Shown piece after piece: positions 43,885 through 53,127 of a stretch of DNA of 64,000 nucleotides. The translations under genes and the position numbers were made by a program. Within the stretch, counting starts at the first letter, position 1. Each line of letters starts with the position of its first letter. The notes under the pieces were generated by a model. The model saw only the letters and a list, made by a program, of their open reading frames with translations, was not told where the DNA came from and ran no database searches. The DNA comes from Arthrobacter glacialis (GTDB lineage: Bacteria; Actinomycetota; Actinomycetes; Actinomycetales; Micrococcaceae), in NCBI RefSeq assembly GCF_002909445.1, contig NZ_PPXC01000003.1, positions 1 through 64,000 on the forward strand. Reading direction: 5' to 3'.

Positions 43885-44589
43885 ATGACTTCCAACCCCA
43901 TCCGCGTCGCCCTGGTCGATGACCAGCAACTGGTCCGTTCCGGCCTTGGCATGCTCATCAATTCCCAGGCTGACCTGAACGTGGTCCTCCAAGCCGGGAA
44001 CGGGATCCAGGCCTTGAGCGCCCTCTCCGCCACAGCAGCCGACGTGGTGCTCATGGATGTCCGCATGCCGGGGATGGATGGGATTGAGACCACCCGCCGG
44101 CTCATGGAGCGCATCAAGGCCGCACCGGCCGGTTCGTGGCTGGCCGAGCTGAAGATTGTGGTGCTCACTACCTTCGACCTGGATGAGTACGCGCTGGCAG
44201 CCATTCAGGCGGGTGCCAGCGGTTTCCTGCTTAAGGATGCCCCGCCGGAGGAACTCCTGGGTGCGATTCGTACGGTATTTGCCGGGGATGCCGTGATTGC
44301 CCCCTCCACCACGCGCCGCCTGCTGGACCATGTGGCCCCCATGCTGTCGGCGCCGAGCCCGGCCAATGACGCCCATTCGGCGGCCGTTGCCAGCCTGACA
44401 GGCCGCGAGCATGAGGTGTTTGTGCTCATTGCCAATGGCCTGTCGAACCCGGAAATCGCCATCGAGCTCTTTGTGTCCGAGGCGACTGTCAAGACCCATG
44501 TGGGCCACATTCTGGCCAAACTCAGCGCTCGCGACCGGGTCCAGGTGGTGGTGATTGCCTACGAGACGGGCATCGTCACCCCGCGCTAG
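43885..44589 (+). CDS. NarL/LuxR-family response regulator
   Basis: 234 residues from ATG 43885. Receiver with DD pocket (12-13), Asp58 in VLMDVRMPGMDG, LTTF and LLKD; C-terminal LuxR helix-turn-helix LTGREHEVFVLIANGLSN, EATVKTHVGHILAKL. Partner of the kinase immediately upstream. Confidence 0.94.
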   Translation: MTSNPIRVALVDDQQLVRSGLGMLINSQADLNVVLQAGNGIQALSALSATAADVVLMDVRMPGMDGIETTRRLMERIKAAPAGSWLAELKIVVLTTFDLDEYALAAIQAGASGFLLKDAPPEELLGAIRTVFAGDAVIAPSTTRRLLDHVAPMLSAPSPANDAHSAAVASLTGREHEVFVLIANGLSNPEIAIELFVSEATVKTHVGHILAKLSARDRVQVVVIAYETGIVTPR

Positions 44590-44605
44590 CACTTCACAGC
44601 GGGCG

Positions 44606-44712
44606 CACGCCCTCGCCGGCGTGCCAAACTGGCCGACTTCACGCCGAGGGCGTGCCTAACGAGTGAGGGCCCATGAAATTTCATATGTCCCCACCGGTTT
44701 GGCACGCCGTCG
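44606..44712. repeat. Long nested inverted repeat between convergent genes
   Basis: Outer arms 44614-44632 and 44694-44712 pair at 17 of 19 positions plus a wobble (core GGCGTGCCAAAC). Inside, the segment around 44640-44656 can alternatively pair with 44606-44626 (ACGCCCTCG / CGAGGGCGT). It lies between a response regulator and an ABC permease gene that converge; the rest of 44590-44789 has no gene. Probably a bidirectional terminator of the same general class. Confidence 0.6.
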
Positions 44713-44789
44713 GCACATGACCGGACGGCCATGTCCACGTGCGTGAGGTGGACGAGGAAGGCGCGAAACGCCGTCGTGCCAGAAAAGTG

Positions 44790-45626
44790 CTAGCCTTTCA
44801 CGGCCCCTGCGGTCAGGCCTTGGACGATGAACTTGCTGGCGAAGGCAAAGATCACCAGTGTGGGCACCACCGTCAGCACGGCCGCGGCGGACATGGAACC
44901 CCAGTCAATGTTGAAGCTGGAGATGAAACCTGCCAACGCCGTGGGGATGGTCTTGTTCTCGTCACTGTTCATCAGCGTCACCGACAGGAACAACTCGTTC
45001 CAGCAGTTGACGAAGTTGAAGATGAAACTTGCCGCGATGCCGGGCATCATGACCGGAACCAGCACCCTAAAGAGGGCGCTGAGCCGGGAGCAACCATCGA
45101 TCATGGCCGCCTCTTCAAGGGCGTCGGGGACGTTTTCAAAGAAGCCGCGCAGCATGATGGTGCAGAACGGGATGCAGATGGCGATGTACACCAGAATCAA
45201 ACCGGTCTTTGAATCGACCAGGTTGAAGTTGGTCATCATCATGTACAGCGGTCCCAGGGCGATGAAGCCCGGGATCATCTGGGTCAGCAGAAACGCCGCC
45301 AGAACCCAGCCGCGGCCGGAAAACTGGAACCGCGCCAACACGTACGCAGAGAGCAGGGAGATGAGCGTCGCCACGGTGGCTGCCACGGTTGCCACCAGCA
45401 GGCTGTTAAGCATGTACACGCCAAAATCGGACTTCGTGAACAGGCCAATGTAGTTCTCAAAGGACAGTTCCTTGGGCCAGTAGTCCAGGGGCAGCGAATA
45501 GATGGTGCCGGGCGCTTTCAGGGACGTGACAACAATCCAGTACAGCGGGAAAATCGTCACAATCAGGCAGAGCCCTAAGAAGATGATCTTGCTGGTGCGG
45601 GCCAGGGCCGTTTCTTTGTTGATCAT
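44790..45626 (-). CDS. Carbohydrate-type ABC transporter permease (MalG family)
   Basis: 278 residues, six membrane segments. The EAA loop EEAAMIDGCSRLSALFRVLVP is the ATPase-docking motif of this family. ATG overlaps the upstream permease stop by 4 nt. No ATPase is encoded in the cluster, so it likely uses a shared MsmK/MsiK-type ATPase. Confidence 0.92.
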   Translation of the reverse strand: MINKETALARTSKIIFLGLCLIVTIFPLYWIVVTSLKAPGTIYSLPLDYWPKELSFENYIGLFTKSDFGVYMLNSLLVATVAATVATLISLLSAYVLARFQFSGRGWVLAAFLLTQMIPGFIALGPLYMMMTNFNLVDSKTGLILVYIAICIPFCTIMLRGFFENVPDALEEAAMIDGCSRLSALFRVLVPVMMPGIAASFIFNFVNCWNELFLSVTLMNSDENKTIPTALAGFISSFNIDWGSMSAAAVLTVVPTLVIFAFASKFIVQGLTAGAVKG

Positions 45627-46594
45627 CGGTTTGCCTTTCGGGGACGCACGGCCATCAGGTAGAACGCGGCAAACAGCATCAAGGTGAAGACCACTATCAA
45701 GCCCAGTGCCGAGGCCTGGCCGTAATCGCCTTCCTGCGTAATTTTGATCATGTAAGTGGTGATGATGTGGGTCTGATCAGCAGGTCCGCCGCCGGTCATG
45801 GCCCAGATGATGTCCGGGAAATTGAAGATCCAGATGATGCGCAGCAGGATGGTCAGCCCCAGTGTCACGGAGATGGCTGGCAAGGTGATGCTGAAGAACG
45901 TGCGGATCTTGCCGGCGCCGTCAATGGCTGCCGCCTCATACATTTCATCCGAGACTGACTGCAGGGCGGCCAGGATCATGATGGCGAAGAAGGTGACGCC
46001 GTACCAAATGTTGGCCACAATGATGGCCGTCATGGCAAAGCCGGGTTCGGCCAGCCACGGGATGGGTGTGTCAATGATGCCCACCTTCATCAGCAGGTCG
46101 TTGACCACACCAAATTCGGCATTGAACATCCAGCGGAACAACATGCCAATCAGGAACCCTGACACGGCCCACGGGAAGAAGATGAACGCCTGGTAGGCGC
46201 CACGGAACTTGAACTTGCGTTTGAGGAACAGTGCCAGGGCGAAGCCGATAACCACCTGCGGCACCAACGACCCAACCACCCAGACCACAGTGTTGCGGAC
46301 AATGGTGCCAAACTCCGGGTTTTCAAACAGGGCAATGAAGTTGCCCCAGCCCACCCAGGAGGTGTCCGATAAGTCGTTGAGGTTCCAGTTGCGGAACGCC
46401 ATCTGGCTGCCGGAGATCATCGGATAGTAGGTGAAGATTCCTACAAAAATGGCTGCCGGTGCCATGAACGCCAGCAACGTCAAGGCGGTTCTGGCGTTGA
46501 AGCGCTTCTTCCGGTGATAGTTCGTGTGCGGTGCCGGTGGTGCGCCGGCCGGTTTTGACCCGCGCACCACCTCCTGCCTTGTTTTGAGTGCCAC
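45623..46594 (-). CDS. Carbohydrate-type ABC transporter permease (MalF/UgpA family)
   Basis: 323 residues: a basic N-terminus, six membrane segments, and the EAA loop YEAAAIDGAGKIRTFFSITLP. GTG start, 6 bp after the binding-protein stop. Works with the MalG-type partner. Confidence 0.92.
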   Translation of the reverse strand: MALKTRQEVVRGSKPAGAPPAPHTNYHRKKRFNARTALTLLAFMAPAAIFVGIFTYYPMISGSQMAFRNWNLNDLSDTSWVGWGNFIALFENPEFGTIVRNTVVWVVGSLVPQVVIGFALALFLKRKFKFRGAYQAFIFFPWAVSGFLIGMLFRWMFNAEFGVVNDLLMKVGIIDTPIPWLAEPGFAMTAIIVANIWYGVTFFAIMILAALQSVSDEMYEAAAIDGAGKIRTFFSITLPAISVTLGLTILLRIIWIFNFPDIIWAMTGGGPADQTHIITTYMIKITQEGDYGQASALGLIVVFTLMLFAAFYLMAVRPRKANR

Positions 46595-46600
46595 GAGTGA

Positions 46601-47902
46601 CTAGCCCGCCATCTTTTCGGTCCAGTAGCTGTCCCAGCTGGTCAGCAGCTCCTGGGTGGTCATCTTGCCGGTCAGCACCCGCTGCAGTTCGCCGTCGGAC
46701 TTCTTGATCCATTCGGTCCACCAAGCAACGCCGCGGGGCTGGACGGCTGAGATGTAGGTGTCCGGGTTCTCCGTCATGGTGACGTAGGCAGCCCAGGGGC
46801 CTTCGCTGTAGAACGGGTCCTTGGCTGCGGCCTTGAGGATGGGCACCAGGGAGTTGTCCTTGCTGAACTGGGTTGCGGGCTCGCCCTGGGACAGGTACTT
46901 GATGAGCTTAATAGCCTCGGGCTTGGCAGTGCTGGCCTCGGCGATGCCCCAGCCTGCCGTGGCGACCGGCTGGATGGCCTTGCCGGTGGGTCCTGTCAGC
47001 AGCGGCGCAACACTCCACTGATCGGCCTTGATGGACTTGGATTCCTTGATGGTGGCAATCACCTCAGGATCCTGCAGCAGGAATGCTGTGGAACCGTTGC
47101 TGAAACCCTGGACCATTTCCGGGTAGCCCCAGGCAACTGACGACGGCGGGGACCCCTTCTTGAAGATCTCCAAGTAGTCGTCCATGGCCTGCTGCGCCTC
47201 GGGGGCGGAGAAGATGGTTTTCCCGTTGCTCAGCTTGAACGCATTCTCCTTGTCGATCTGATCAGCCGTGTAGGCCTCGATCACGGCGACGGCGTTGGAG
47301 TTGGCGTTAGTTCCGCCACGGAAGGCGTAACCGAACTTGTTGGCGTCCGGCTGGTTGAGCTTTTCCGACTGCTTGAGCAGGTCCGACCAGCTGGCGGGAG
47401 GTCCGGAGAAACCGGCTTCCTTGACCAAATCGGTGCGGTAGAACAGGGACAGGCCGTAGAAGCCGTAGGGGATGTAGTAGGTCTTGCCGTCCTGCTTGGA
47501 ATAGTTGACGGCGTTGTCGGTCAGGTTTTCCCAGCCCTCCCAGCCCTTCAGATCGGCACTCATGTCGTACAGCCACTTGTTGGCACCAAAGGAGCCCACG
47601 GTGATATCTCGTGCCTCAACCACGTCAACGCCCTTGCCGGACTGGAGCATCTGCTGGATCTTCTGATCGGCGGAGTCCGTTGGCGGTGAAATCAAGTCAA
47701 CCTTGATGTCGGGATTGGCCTTTTCAAATCCCGTCAACAGGGTCTTGAGGGTTTCGGTGCGTGTGGGGTTGGTCAGGCTCTCCACCATCTTGAGGGTGAC
47801 CTTGCCATCGGCAGAATTGCTATTCCCGCCTCCTCCACAACCCGAAAGGGCCAGGACGGCAGCGACACCCAGTGCGGCTATGGTTGTGATTTTGGATTTC
47901 AT
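46601..47902 (-). CDS. ABC transporter substrate-binding lipoprotein
   Basis: 433 residues. Signal peptide with lipobox LSGC (Cys22), then a family-1 extracellular solute-binding fold (FEKANPDIKVDLI, DVVEARDITVGSFGANKWLYD, IPYGFYGLSLFYRTDLVKEAG, GSTAFLLQDPEVIA). Such proteins bind sugars, polyols or glycosides; the ligand is not predictable here. GAAAGG ribosome site 5 nt before ATG. Confidence 0.93.
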   Translation of the reverse strand: MKSKITTIAALGVAAVLALSGCGGGGNSNSADGKVTLKMVESLTNPTRTETLKTLLTGFEKANPDIKVDLISPPTDSADQKIQQMLQSGKGVDVVEARDITVGSFGANKWLYDMSADLKGWEGWENLTDNAVNYSKQDGKTYYIPYGFYGLSLFYRTDLVKEAGFSGPPASWSDLLKQSEKLNQPDANKFGYAFRGGTNANSNAVAVIEAYTADQIDKENAFKLSNGKTIFSAPEAQQAMDDYLEIFKKGSPPSSVAWGYPEMVQGFSNGSTAFLLQDPEVIATIKESKSIKADQWSVAPLLTGPTGKAIQPVATAGWGIAEASTAKPEAIKLIKYLSQGEPATQFSKDNSLVPILKAAAKDPFYSEGPWAAYVTMTENPDTYISAVQPRGVAWWTEWIKKSDGELQRVLTGKMTTQELLTSWDSYWTEKMAG

Positions 47903-47948
47903 TGGTGACCTTTCAAAGCAGTGAGTCGGGGAAGAAAGTTACTGGCTG

Positions 47949-49163
47949 TTAGCGGAGCTTTGCCAGCCGGAGCAGTTCGGGGACGGCCCGTTCGACAAAG
48001 CCGTCGTAGTCGGCCGGGGTGTTGTACAGGTGCGAGGACAGCCTGAGGTAGCCGGCTCCGCCGAAGGTGGTGATGGCGGTTTCAAAATGAAGGTTCGCTG
48101 AAATCCAGCCCCGCACGGCGTGGGAATCCTCGTGCGTGGTGGCTAGGCCCTGGGGCAGGCGGACCAGCCGCAAGTGCCCCACCGGCATGCCGACGTCGAC
48201 CGACGCATCGGCGCCCGTCCCGGCGGTAAGGGCCTCCCCCACAACTCCCTGACCATAGTCGGCCAGCGCGGTTGCGTAGTTGCGGCACGCATCCCAGCCG
48301 TAGCGGGTCTCGATGGTCTCAAATGATGTGCTTGCGGCCATCCATGAGGTGATGTCCTGGGTGCCCACATGGTCAAAGCTTTCGGGGAACTGGTGAGGGA
48401 AGCCCCAGGAGTCGATCAACGGGTGCAGGTGTTTGCGCAAGGGCCCGCGCGCCACCACTGCCGCGGTGCCGCGCGGGGCACAGGCAAACTTGTGCAGATT
48501 GCCCACCCAGAAACCTTCAAAGTCGGGAACCGGTTGCGCCAAAGCGCCGGGTGCGTGGGCGCCGTCGACCATCAGGGGAATACCCAAAGCCTTGGCGGCC
48601 TTGGCGATTTCGACCACCGGGAAGCTCCGTGCCGTGGCCGAGGTGATCTGGTCAATGACAATGAGTGCAGTGCGCCCGGTGACCTGGGCCATGACAAGTT
48701 CAACGACGAGGTTCGCGTCCGCGTCCAGGGGAACTTCCGCGACGGCCACGCGGCCGTTGTGCTTGCGGGCAATGCGCTGGGCACCCTCAAGAACAGCCCC
48801 GTAGGTGTGGTCCGTGGTGACGATTTCCGCGCCGTCGGTGAACGGCAGTGAGTTATACACGGCCGTAACACCTGCACTGGCGTTGACCACCAGCGCCAGG
48901 TCATCCGCGGGAACCTGCAGAAAATTCGCAATGTCGGGGCGGGTGGCGGCCAGTGCCGCGGCCTGGCCCATGAACCAGGTGCAGGGGTTCTCATCCATGC
49001 GGGCCCGCAACTGCTGCGCCTTGTCCTGGGCCGCGCGGGGCACGGCGCCGTAGGAACCGTGGTTGAGATGAACTTTGTCCGCGCCAAGGCTCCAATCTGA
49101 GATTGCCGGCTTCCCCTCGGGGGTCAGCAAGGCAGCGGGGGCGGTGAGGAGAGAAGAAGCCAC
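47949..49163 (-). CDS. Class-V aminotransferase (isopenicillin-N-epimerase-like)
   Basis: 404 residues, PLP fold-type I. VDGAHAPG contains the PLP-binding Asp200 and NLHKFACAPRG the Schiff-base Lys225; HLNHGSYGAVP at the N-terminus is typical of isopenicillin N epimerase / cysteine-lyase-like members. GTG start; 46 bp upstream of the ABC binding-protein gene, so the enzyme and importer are one operon. The substrate is probably the imported compound or a metabolite of it. Confidence 0.85.
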   Translation of the reverse strand: MASSLLTAPAALLTPEGKPAISDWSLGADKVHLNHGSYGAVPRAAQDKAQQLRARMDENPCTWFMGQAAALAATRPDIANFLQVPADDLALVVNASAGVTAVYNSLPFTDGAEIVTTDHTYGAVLEGAQRIARKHNGRVAVAEVPLDADANLVVELVMAQVTGRTALIVIDQITSATARSFPVVEIAKAAKALGIPLMVDGAHAPGALAQPVPDFEGFWVGNLHKFACAPRGTAAVVARGPLRKHLHPLIDSWGFPHQFPESFDHVGTQDITSWMAASTSFETIETRYGWDACRNYATALADYGQGVVGEALTAGTGADASVDVGMPVGHLRLVRLPQGLATTHEDSHAVRGWISANLHFETAITTFGGAGYLRLSSHLYNTPADYDGFVERAVPELLRLAKLR

Positions 49164-49256
49164 GGAGTACTTTCTGTTGGCGGCAGGTGGTTGGTGTTCA
49201 GTAAGCTATCTCACATTTGAGGCCAAGACAAGAGATGAGTCAAAAAATTCATCTGA

Positions 49257-49267
49257 TGACTTAGTCA
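49257..49267. promoter_or_regulatory. Candidate GntR operator
   Basis: TGACTTAGTCA is an 11-bp palindrome flanked on both sides by CTGAT, in the AT-rich 237-bp gap between the divergent aminotransferase and GntR genes. Position and symmetry fit a FadR-type GntR site. Confidence 0.5.
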
Positions 49268-49400
49268 ATCTGATGGATGTTTCTGCGTTGTTTCTAGATA
49301 ATTACACTAAGAGATCTGAGGACTTTGGGAAATCATATGATGAATCTGTACAGTGAGGCCTGTGTGCGACTAAAGTGACAACAGTGATCGAGGAGTGCCA

Positions 49401-50093
49401 ATGAGCGCAGTGGAAACCGCCATGCACGGCCTGCGGGCGAAGATTGCCTCCGGCGAACTCGCCCCCGGCCAGAAATGCCCCCCGGAAGGTGAACTCGCAG
49501 CCCAGCTGGGCGTGTCAAGAAGTTCCTTGCGTGAGGCCATCAGGGCCATGTCCGCCCTGGGGGTCATGGAGGCCCGGCACGGTTCAGGGACCTATGTCTC
49601 GTCCCTCGAGCCGGCGGAGATCCTCAAGGGCTTTGCCCTTCTGGTGGACCTTTTCCCGTTTGACAGCGTCCTGGAACTCTTTGAAATCCGGCGGGCTCTG
49701 GAATCCCACGCCGCGGCCGGGGCTGCCGCGCGGTCAACGCCGGAACTCATGGCCGAGTTGGACGGCCTGGTGGCGCAGATGGAGGCTACCGACAACTCTG
49801 CCGACATCTCCGCACTGGATGCCCGCTTCCATGAGGCCATTTGCGAAGCCGGCGGCAATTCCACCCTGACCGGACTCATGGGCCTGTTCCGATCCCGCGG
49901 GCGGCACTTCAACATCTTTGACAGCGCCGAAGGGGCAACTGTGCGCGAGGTCAGCAACAAGGGCCACCGCGACATTCTCGAGGCCATCCGCAACAGGGAC
50001 CCCGCTTCGGCAGCCACCGCCACCGCGGGGCACATTGCCCAGTCGGAATTTTGGCTCAAGAAGTTCCGGCCGGCACCGCAGCTGGACAGCTAG
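49401..50093 (+). CDS. GntR-family regulator (FadR/FCD type)
   Basis: 230 residues from ATG 49401 (GAGGAG 5 nt upstream; GTG 49395 would overlap). Winged helix CPPEGELAAQLGVSRSSLREAIRAM, then an all-helical FCD domain with metal-binding candidates in DARFHEAICEAGG, GHRDILEAI and GHIAQSE. Divergent from the aminotransferase-ABC operon, which it likely controls. Confidence 0.9.
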   Translation: MSAVETAMHGLRAKIASGELAPGQKCPPEGELAAQLGVSRSSLREAIRAMSALGVMEARHGSGTYVSSLEPAEILKGFALLVDLFPFDSVLELFEIRRALESHAAAGAAARSTPELMAELDGLVAQMEATDNSADISALDARFHEAICEAGGNSTLTGLMGLFRSRGRHFNIFDSAEGATVREVSNKGHRDILEAIRNRDPASAATATAGHIAQSEFWLKKFRPAPQLDS

Positions 50094-50151
50094 CGCCGTC
50101 GCGCCGGAACAGTCGCTGTTGCCCGCTCCACGCTGCGGATAGGGTGAATTT

Positions 50152-51273
50152 ATGGCCAGCGCTTTGAGTATTCGCGACGCGGTGACTGTGCGCATGCACC
50201 GACACAGTTTGTGGTCGCCGCTGGCTGCGAGCGCCGGCGCAGTGGTGCACCAGTACGTGGCCATGCAGGCGCAGGAGTACGCGTATGCGTTGTGGGCCAC
50301 GGCGCAGCGCCGGGCACCCGGGACCGATGGCAACACGGCCGCCGACCTGGCCGCCGCCGTCGACCGTGGCGAGATCCTGCGCACCCACGTGCTGCGCCCC
50401 ACCTGGCACTTTGTGGCGCCGTCGGATGCCCGGTGGTTGTTGGCCCTGAGCGCCCCCACCATTCACCGGATCAATGACTCGTATTACCGGAAATCCAGCT
50501 TGGATGCCGCCACCCTCAATCAGGTTCACGAGGTGCTTGCGGTCGAGCTGGCTGGTGGCCGGCACAGGACCCGGACGCAGTTGCAGGCTGCTTTGGCGGA
50601 CTCCGGTGTGGAGTCATCCGGGCTGCGGCTGACGTATGCCATGATGCACGCAGAACTGGAGCAAGTCATCATCAGTGGCGCTTCCGTGGGTAAACAGCGC
50701 AGCTACGCCCTCTTCGACGAACGGGTTCCGGCCAGCGCTCCCCTGGACAGGGCCGCTGCCTTGAAGCTGTTGGCCGAACGGTACCTTAGCACTCGCGGGC
50801 CGGCCAGCGTCAAGGATTTTGCCGTGTGGAGCGGCTTGCGCATGCCCGACGCGCGGGCTGGTGTGGCCGCCGCTGCGGAGGACTCCCCGGGGCGGTTTGA
50901 ACAGTTTATGCTCGACGGCGTGACCCTCTGGTGGGAGCCGCGCAGCACCGTGCCGCCTGCCCCTGCCCCGCCACGGGTGGATCTGGCCCAGTGCTATGAC
51001 GAGTACGTGATGTCGTACTTTGAATCCAAGCACTTCCTGTTCACCCCGGCCGGGCAGCGCCTTGAGCCGGCGGCCATGATGTACCACCCGGTTCTCATCG
51101 ACGGCCTCATGGCTGCAACGTGGAAGCATGTGCTCACGGCTGCGGCAGCGGTCATCCAGCTGGCCCCGCTGCGATCCTTAAGCGCCGCCGAGGTGGCCGC
51201 CGTGGAAGACTCCGTTGCGGCCTACGGCTGCTTTCTGGGACTGCCCACTTCCACACAATGGCTGCTGCCCTAG
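50152..51273 (+). CDS. Winged-helix (HTH_42) protein, AlkZ/YcaQ-like DNA glycosylase family
   Basis: 373 residues. Three tandem winged-helix-like regions; the N-terminal YVAMQAQEYAYALWA contains the QxQ motif used catalytically by AlkZ-type glycosylases, and VLRPTWHFVAPSDARWLL is a conserved family segment. Members excise alkylated or cross-linked bases, but many actinobacterial paralogues are uncharacterised. Appears monocistronic, ending 10 bp before the convergent csoR-like gene. Confidence 0.8.
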   Translation: MASALSIRDAVTVRMHRHSLWSPLAASAGAVVHQYVAMQAQEYAYALWATAQRRAPGTDGNTAADLAAAVDRGEILRTHVLRPTWHFVAPSDARWLLALSAPTIHRINDSYYRKSSLDAATLNQVHEVLAVELAGGRHRTRTQLQAALADSGVESSGLRLTYAMMHAELEQVIISGASVGKQRSYALFDERVPASAPLDRAAALKLLAERYLSTRGPASVKDFAVWSGLRMPDARAGVAAAAEDSPGRFEQFMLDGVTLWWEPRSTVPPAPAPPRVDLAQCYDEYVMSYFESKHFLFTPAGQRLEPAAMMYHPVLIDGLMAATWKHVLTAAAAVIQLAPLRSLSAAEVAAVEDSVAAYGCFLGLPTSTQWLLP

Positions 51274-51283
51274 TTGGGGATGC

Positions 51284-51574
<291 letters not shown>

Positions 51575-51579
51575 CTACG

Positions 51580-51595
51580 ATACCCCCAGGGGTAT
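51580..51595. promoter_or_regulatory. CsoR-family operator 1
   Basis: ATACCCC-CA-GGGGTAT, perfect 7-bp inverted repeat, 36 bp upstream of the csoR-like start. Matches the TACCC/GGGTA operator class of CsoR-family repressors. Confidence 0.85.
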
Positions 51596-51614
51596 GTAAG
51601 ATGATCATCACTCA

Positions 51615-51630
51615 ATACCCCTAGGGGTAT
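51615..51630. promoter_or_regulatory. CsoR-family operator 2
   Basis: ATACCCC-TA-GGGGTAT, a fully palindromic 16-mer 35 bp from operator 1 and 22 bp upstream of the Cys-rich protein's ATG. One operator per divergent promoter is the likely arrangement. Confidence 0.85.
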
Positions 51631-51651
51631 CCAAATGATAAGGAGAAAACC

Positions 51652-51828
51652 ATGTGTCGAGCCACAAGCTGCAAGACCTGCGCCAAGACCACCTGGGCCG
51701 GTTGCGGCAACCACGTCGAAGACGTCATGCGCCACATCCCCGCCGCCGCCCGCTGCAACTGTGACAGGACCGCGCCCAGGGAACCCGCATCCGGCGGATG
51801 GTTCAGCCGGCTCTTCGCCAAGAAGTAG
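51652..51828 (+). CDS. Conserved Cys-rich small protein under CsoR/CstR control
   Basis: Read directly: ATG 51652 to TAG 51828, 58 residues, with a strong AAGGAG site 7 nt upstream. Six Cys (2, 7, 10, 18, 35, 37) and His21/His28: MCRATSCKTC, WAGCGNHV, then CNC. The spacing suggests a zinc- or copper-binding or persulfide-carrying protein; the C-terminus GWFSRLFAKK is amphipathic. It resembles an uncharacterised small protein I recall in other actinobacteria. Linked to the sensor only by divergent promoters and operators; function is unknown. Confidence 0.8.
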   Translation: MCRATSCKTCAKTTWAGCGNHVEDVMRHIPAAARCNCDRTAPREPASGGWFSRLFAKK

Positions 51829-51840
51829 TTCAGGCCCCGC

Positions 51841-52953
51841 TCACACATGCAGCCGGTAGAAGCGGAACACTGAGAAGTCCTCGATGGGCAGCCTTTCCAC
51901 GCGCGAGAATCCGGCCTCGACGGCGTAACGCTCAAGTGTTGCCTGCCGCATGGGCGTCCCCGTGCCCACGGAGCCGGGCGTGGAAAGGCTGTCCGGCAGG
52001 CACACCAGGAGGCTGTAACCGTACATGAGCCGTTCCACTTCGTCACCGGCCGGGGCGAAGGTGTCCGCAACGGCCTCGTCCATGACCACCACTGCGCCGT
52101 CGGGCTTGATGAAGTTGCGGATGGCGGACAGCACACGGACGGGGAACGGCATGTCATGCAGGGCCTCAAAAATGAACACGGCGTCGCAACTGCCCGGCGC
52201 CGCCATATCACCGGCATCGGCGAGCGCGAAGCTGACCCGTCCGGAGCTGCCGCGTTCGCCGGCGTTCTCCCTGGCCCGGCGGATGGAGGGCTCATCAATG
52301 TCGACACCCACCACCTCGGCACCCGGGTAGGCGTCGGCCAGTGCCAGCGTGGACCAGCCAAAACCCGCGCCCACATCCATGATCCGGGCGCCGGGCCTGG
52401 AGAGGATGGCGTGCAGCTCCGCCGACGCTGCCAGGGCTGCTCCGAGGCGTTGATCGAACCATGGCTTGTTCAGCTCGGCCTGGGATTCCCGGCCGTCGTC
52501 GCCCAACTCGGACCAGGCCACTCCCCCACCGTCCCTGTACGCCTGAAGCAAATCGGGGAAATGCCCCACAGCTGTCACCAGCATCCGGGCCACGGGCGCC
52601 GTGTACTCCAGGGAATCCTCATCGACCAGCACGGCTGCGGCTCCCGCCGGCAGGGCAAACCGGTAGCTGGGCCCGCCCAGCGGTTCGGCATCCAGCACGG
52701 CGGTGAGCAAACCGGCCACGGCCTGCTGTTCCAGCCATTCCTTCGCGTAACGGGGCTGGGTGTTGCTGCGCTGGGCCAGCTCATCCGGGGTGAGTCCCGC
52801 GTCCCCGGCACCGGCGAGTGCACGGTACCAGCCCAGGCGATCGCCCAGGGCAATGCTCGCCATTTCAGCAAACCCCAGGGCCGCAGCAACAATCCGGTCC
52901 ACGTAGGCGGCCGTGCCAGCAGACCCATTCTCCTCGTTCCGGGCTTCGCTCAT
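51841..52953 (-). CDS. SAM-dependent class I methyltransferase with N-terminal helical/winged domain
   Basis: 370 residues from ATG 52953; a frame runs on to 53577 but lies opposite an ABC gene. Residues 15-110 form a helical dimerisation/winged-helix region (LGWYRAL, YAKEWLEQQAVAGLL) as in O-methyltransferase-like enzymes. The Rossmann core begins at IMDVGAGFGWSTLALA (motif I), then VVGVDIDEPSI and ALADAGDM. Substrate unknown. Confidence 0.85.
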   Translation of the reverse strand: MSEARNEENGSAGTAAYVDRIVAAALGFAEMASIALGDRLGWYRALAGAGDAGLTPDELAQRSNTQPRYAKEWLEQQAVAGLLTAVLDAEPLGGPSYRFALPAGAAAVLVDEDSLEYTAPVARMLVTAVGHFPDLLQAYRDGGGVAWSELGDDGRESQAELNKPWFDQRLGAALAASAELHAILSRPGARIMDVGAGFGWSTLALADAYPGAEVVGVDIDEPSIRRARENAGERGSSGRVSFALADAGDMAAPGSCDAVFIFEALHDMPFPVRVLSAIRNFIKPDGAVVVMDEAVADTFAPAGDEVERLMYGYSLLVCLPDSLSTPGSVGTGTPMRQATLERYAVEAGFSRVERLPIEDFSVFRFYRLHV

Positions 52954-53127
52954 GGGCCCATTCTCCTCCGCTGGCCCGCTCTGTGGAATGGGAAACGGGG
53001 CAGAAAATGGCGGCACCCCGGCGGCAGGCAACTCCGCCCGTGGTAGGAGGGAACGGCGTCGGGCAGGGGGCACATATCCACCCAGGCTCCGATCCGCCCG
53101 GCGCAGGGCCGCGCCTAGGCTGGAGCC

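Noticed and set aside
49209-49222. TCTCACATTTGAGG as a third LtbR site before the aminotransferase operon
   Set aside because: The arms are spaced differently (CTCA-N4-TGAG) and the neighbouring genes are unrelated to leucine synthesis; probably chance.
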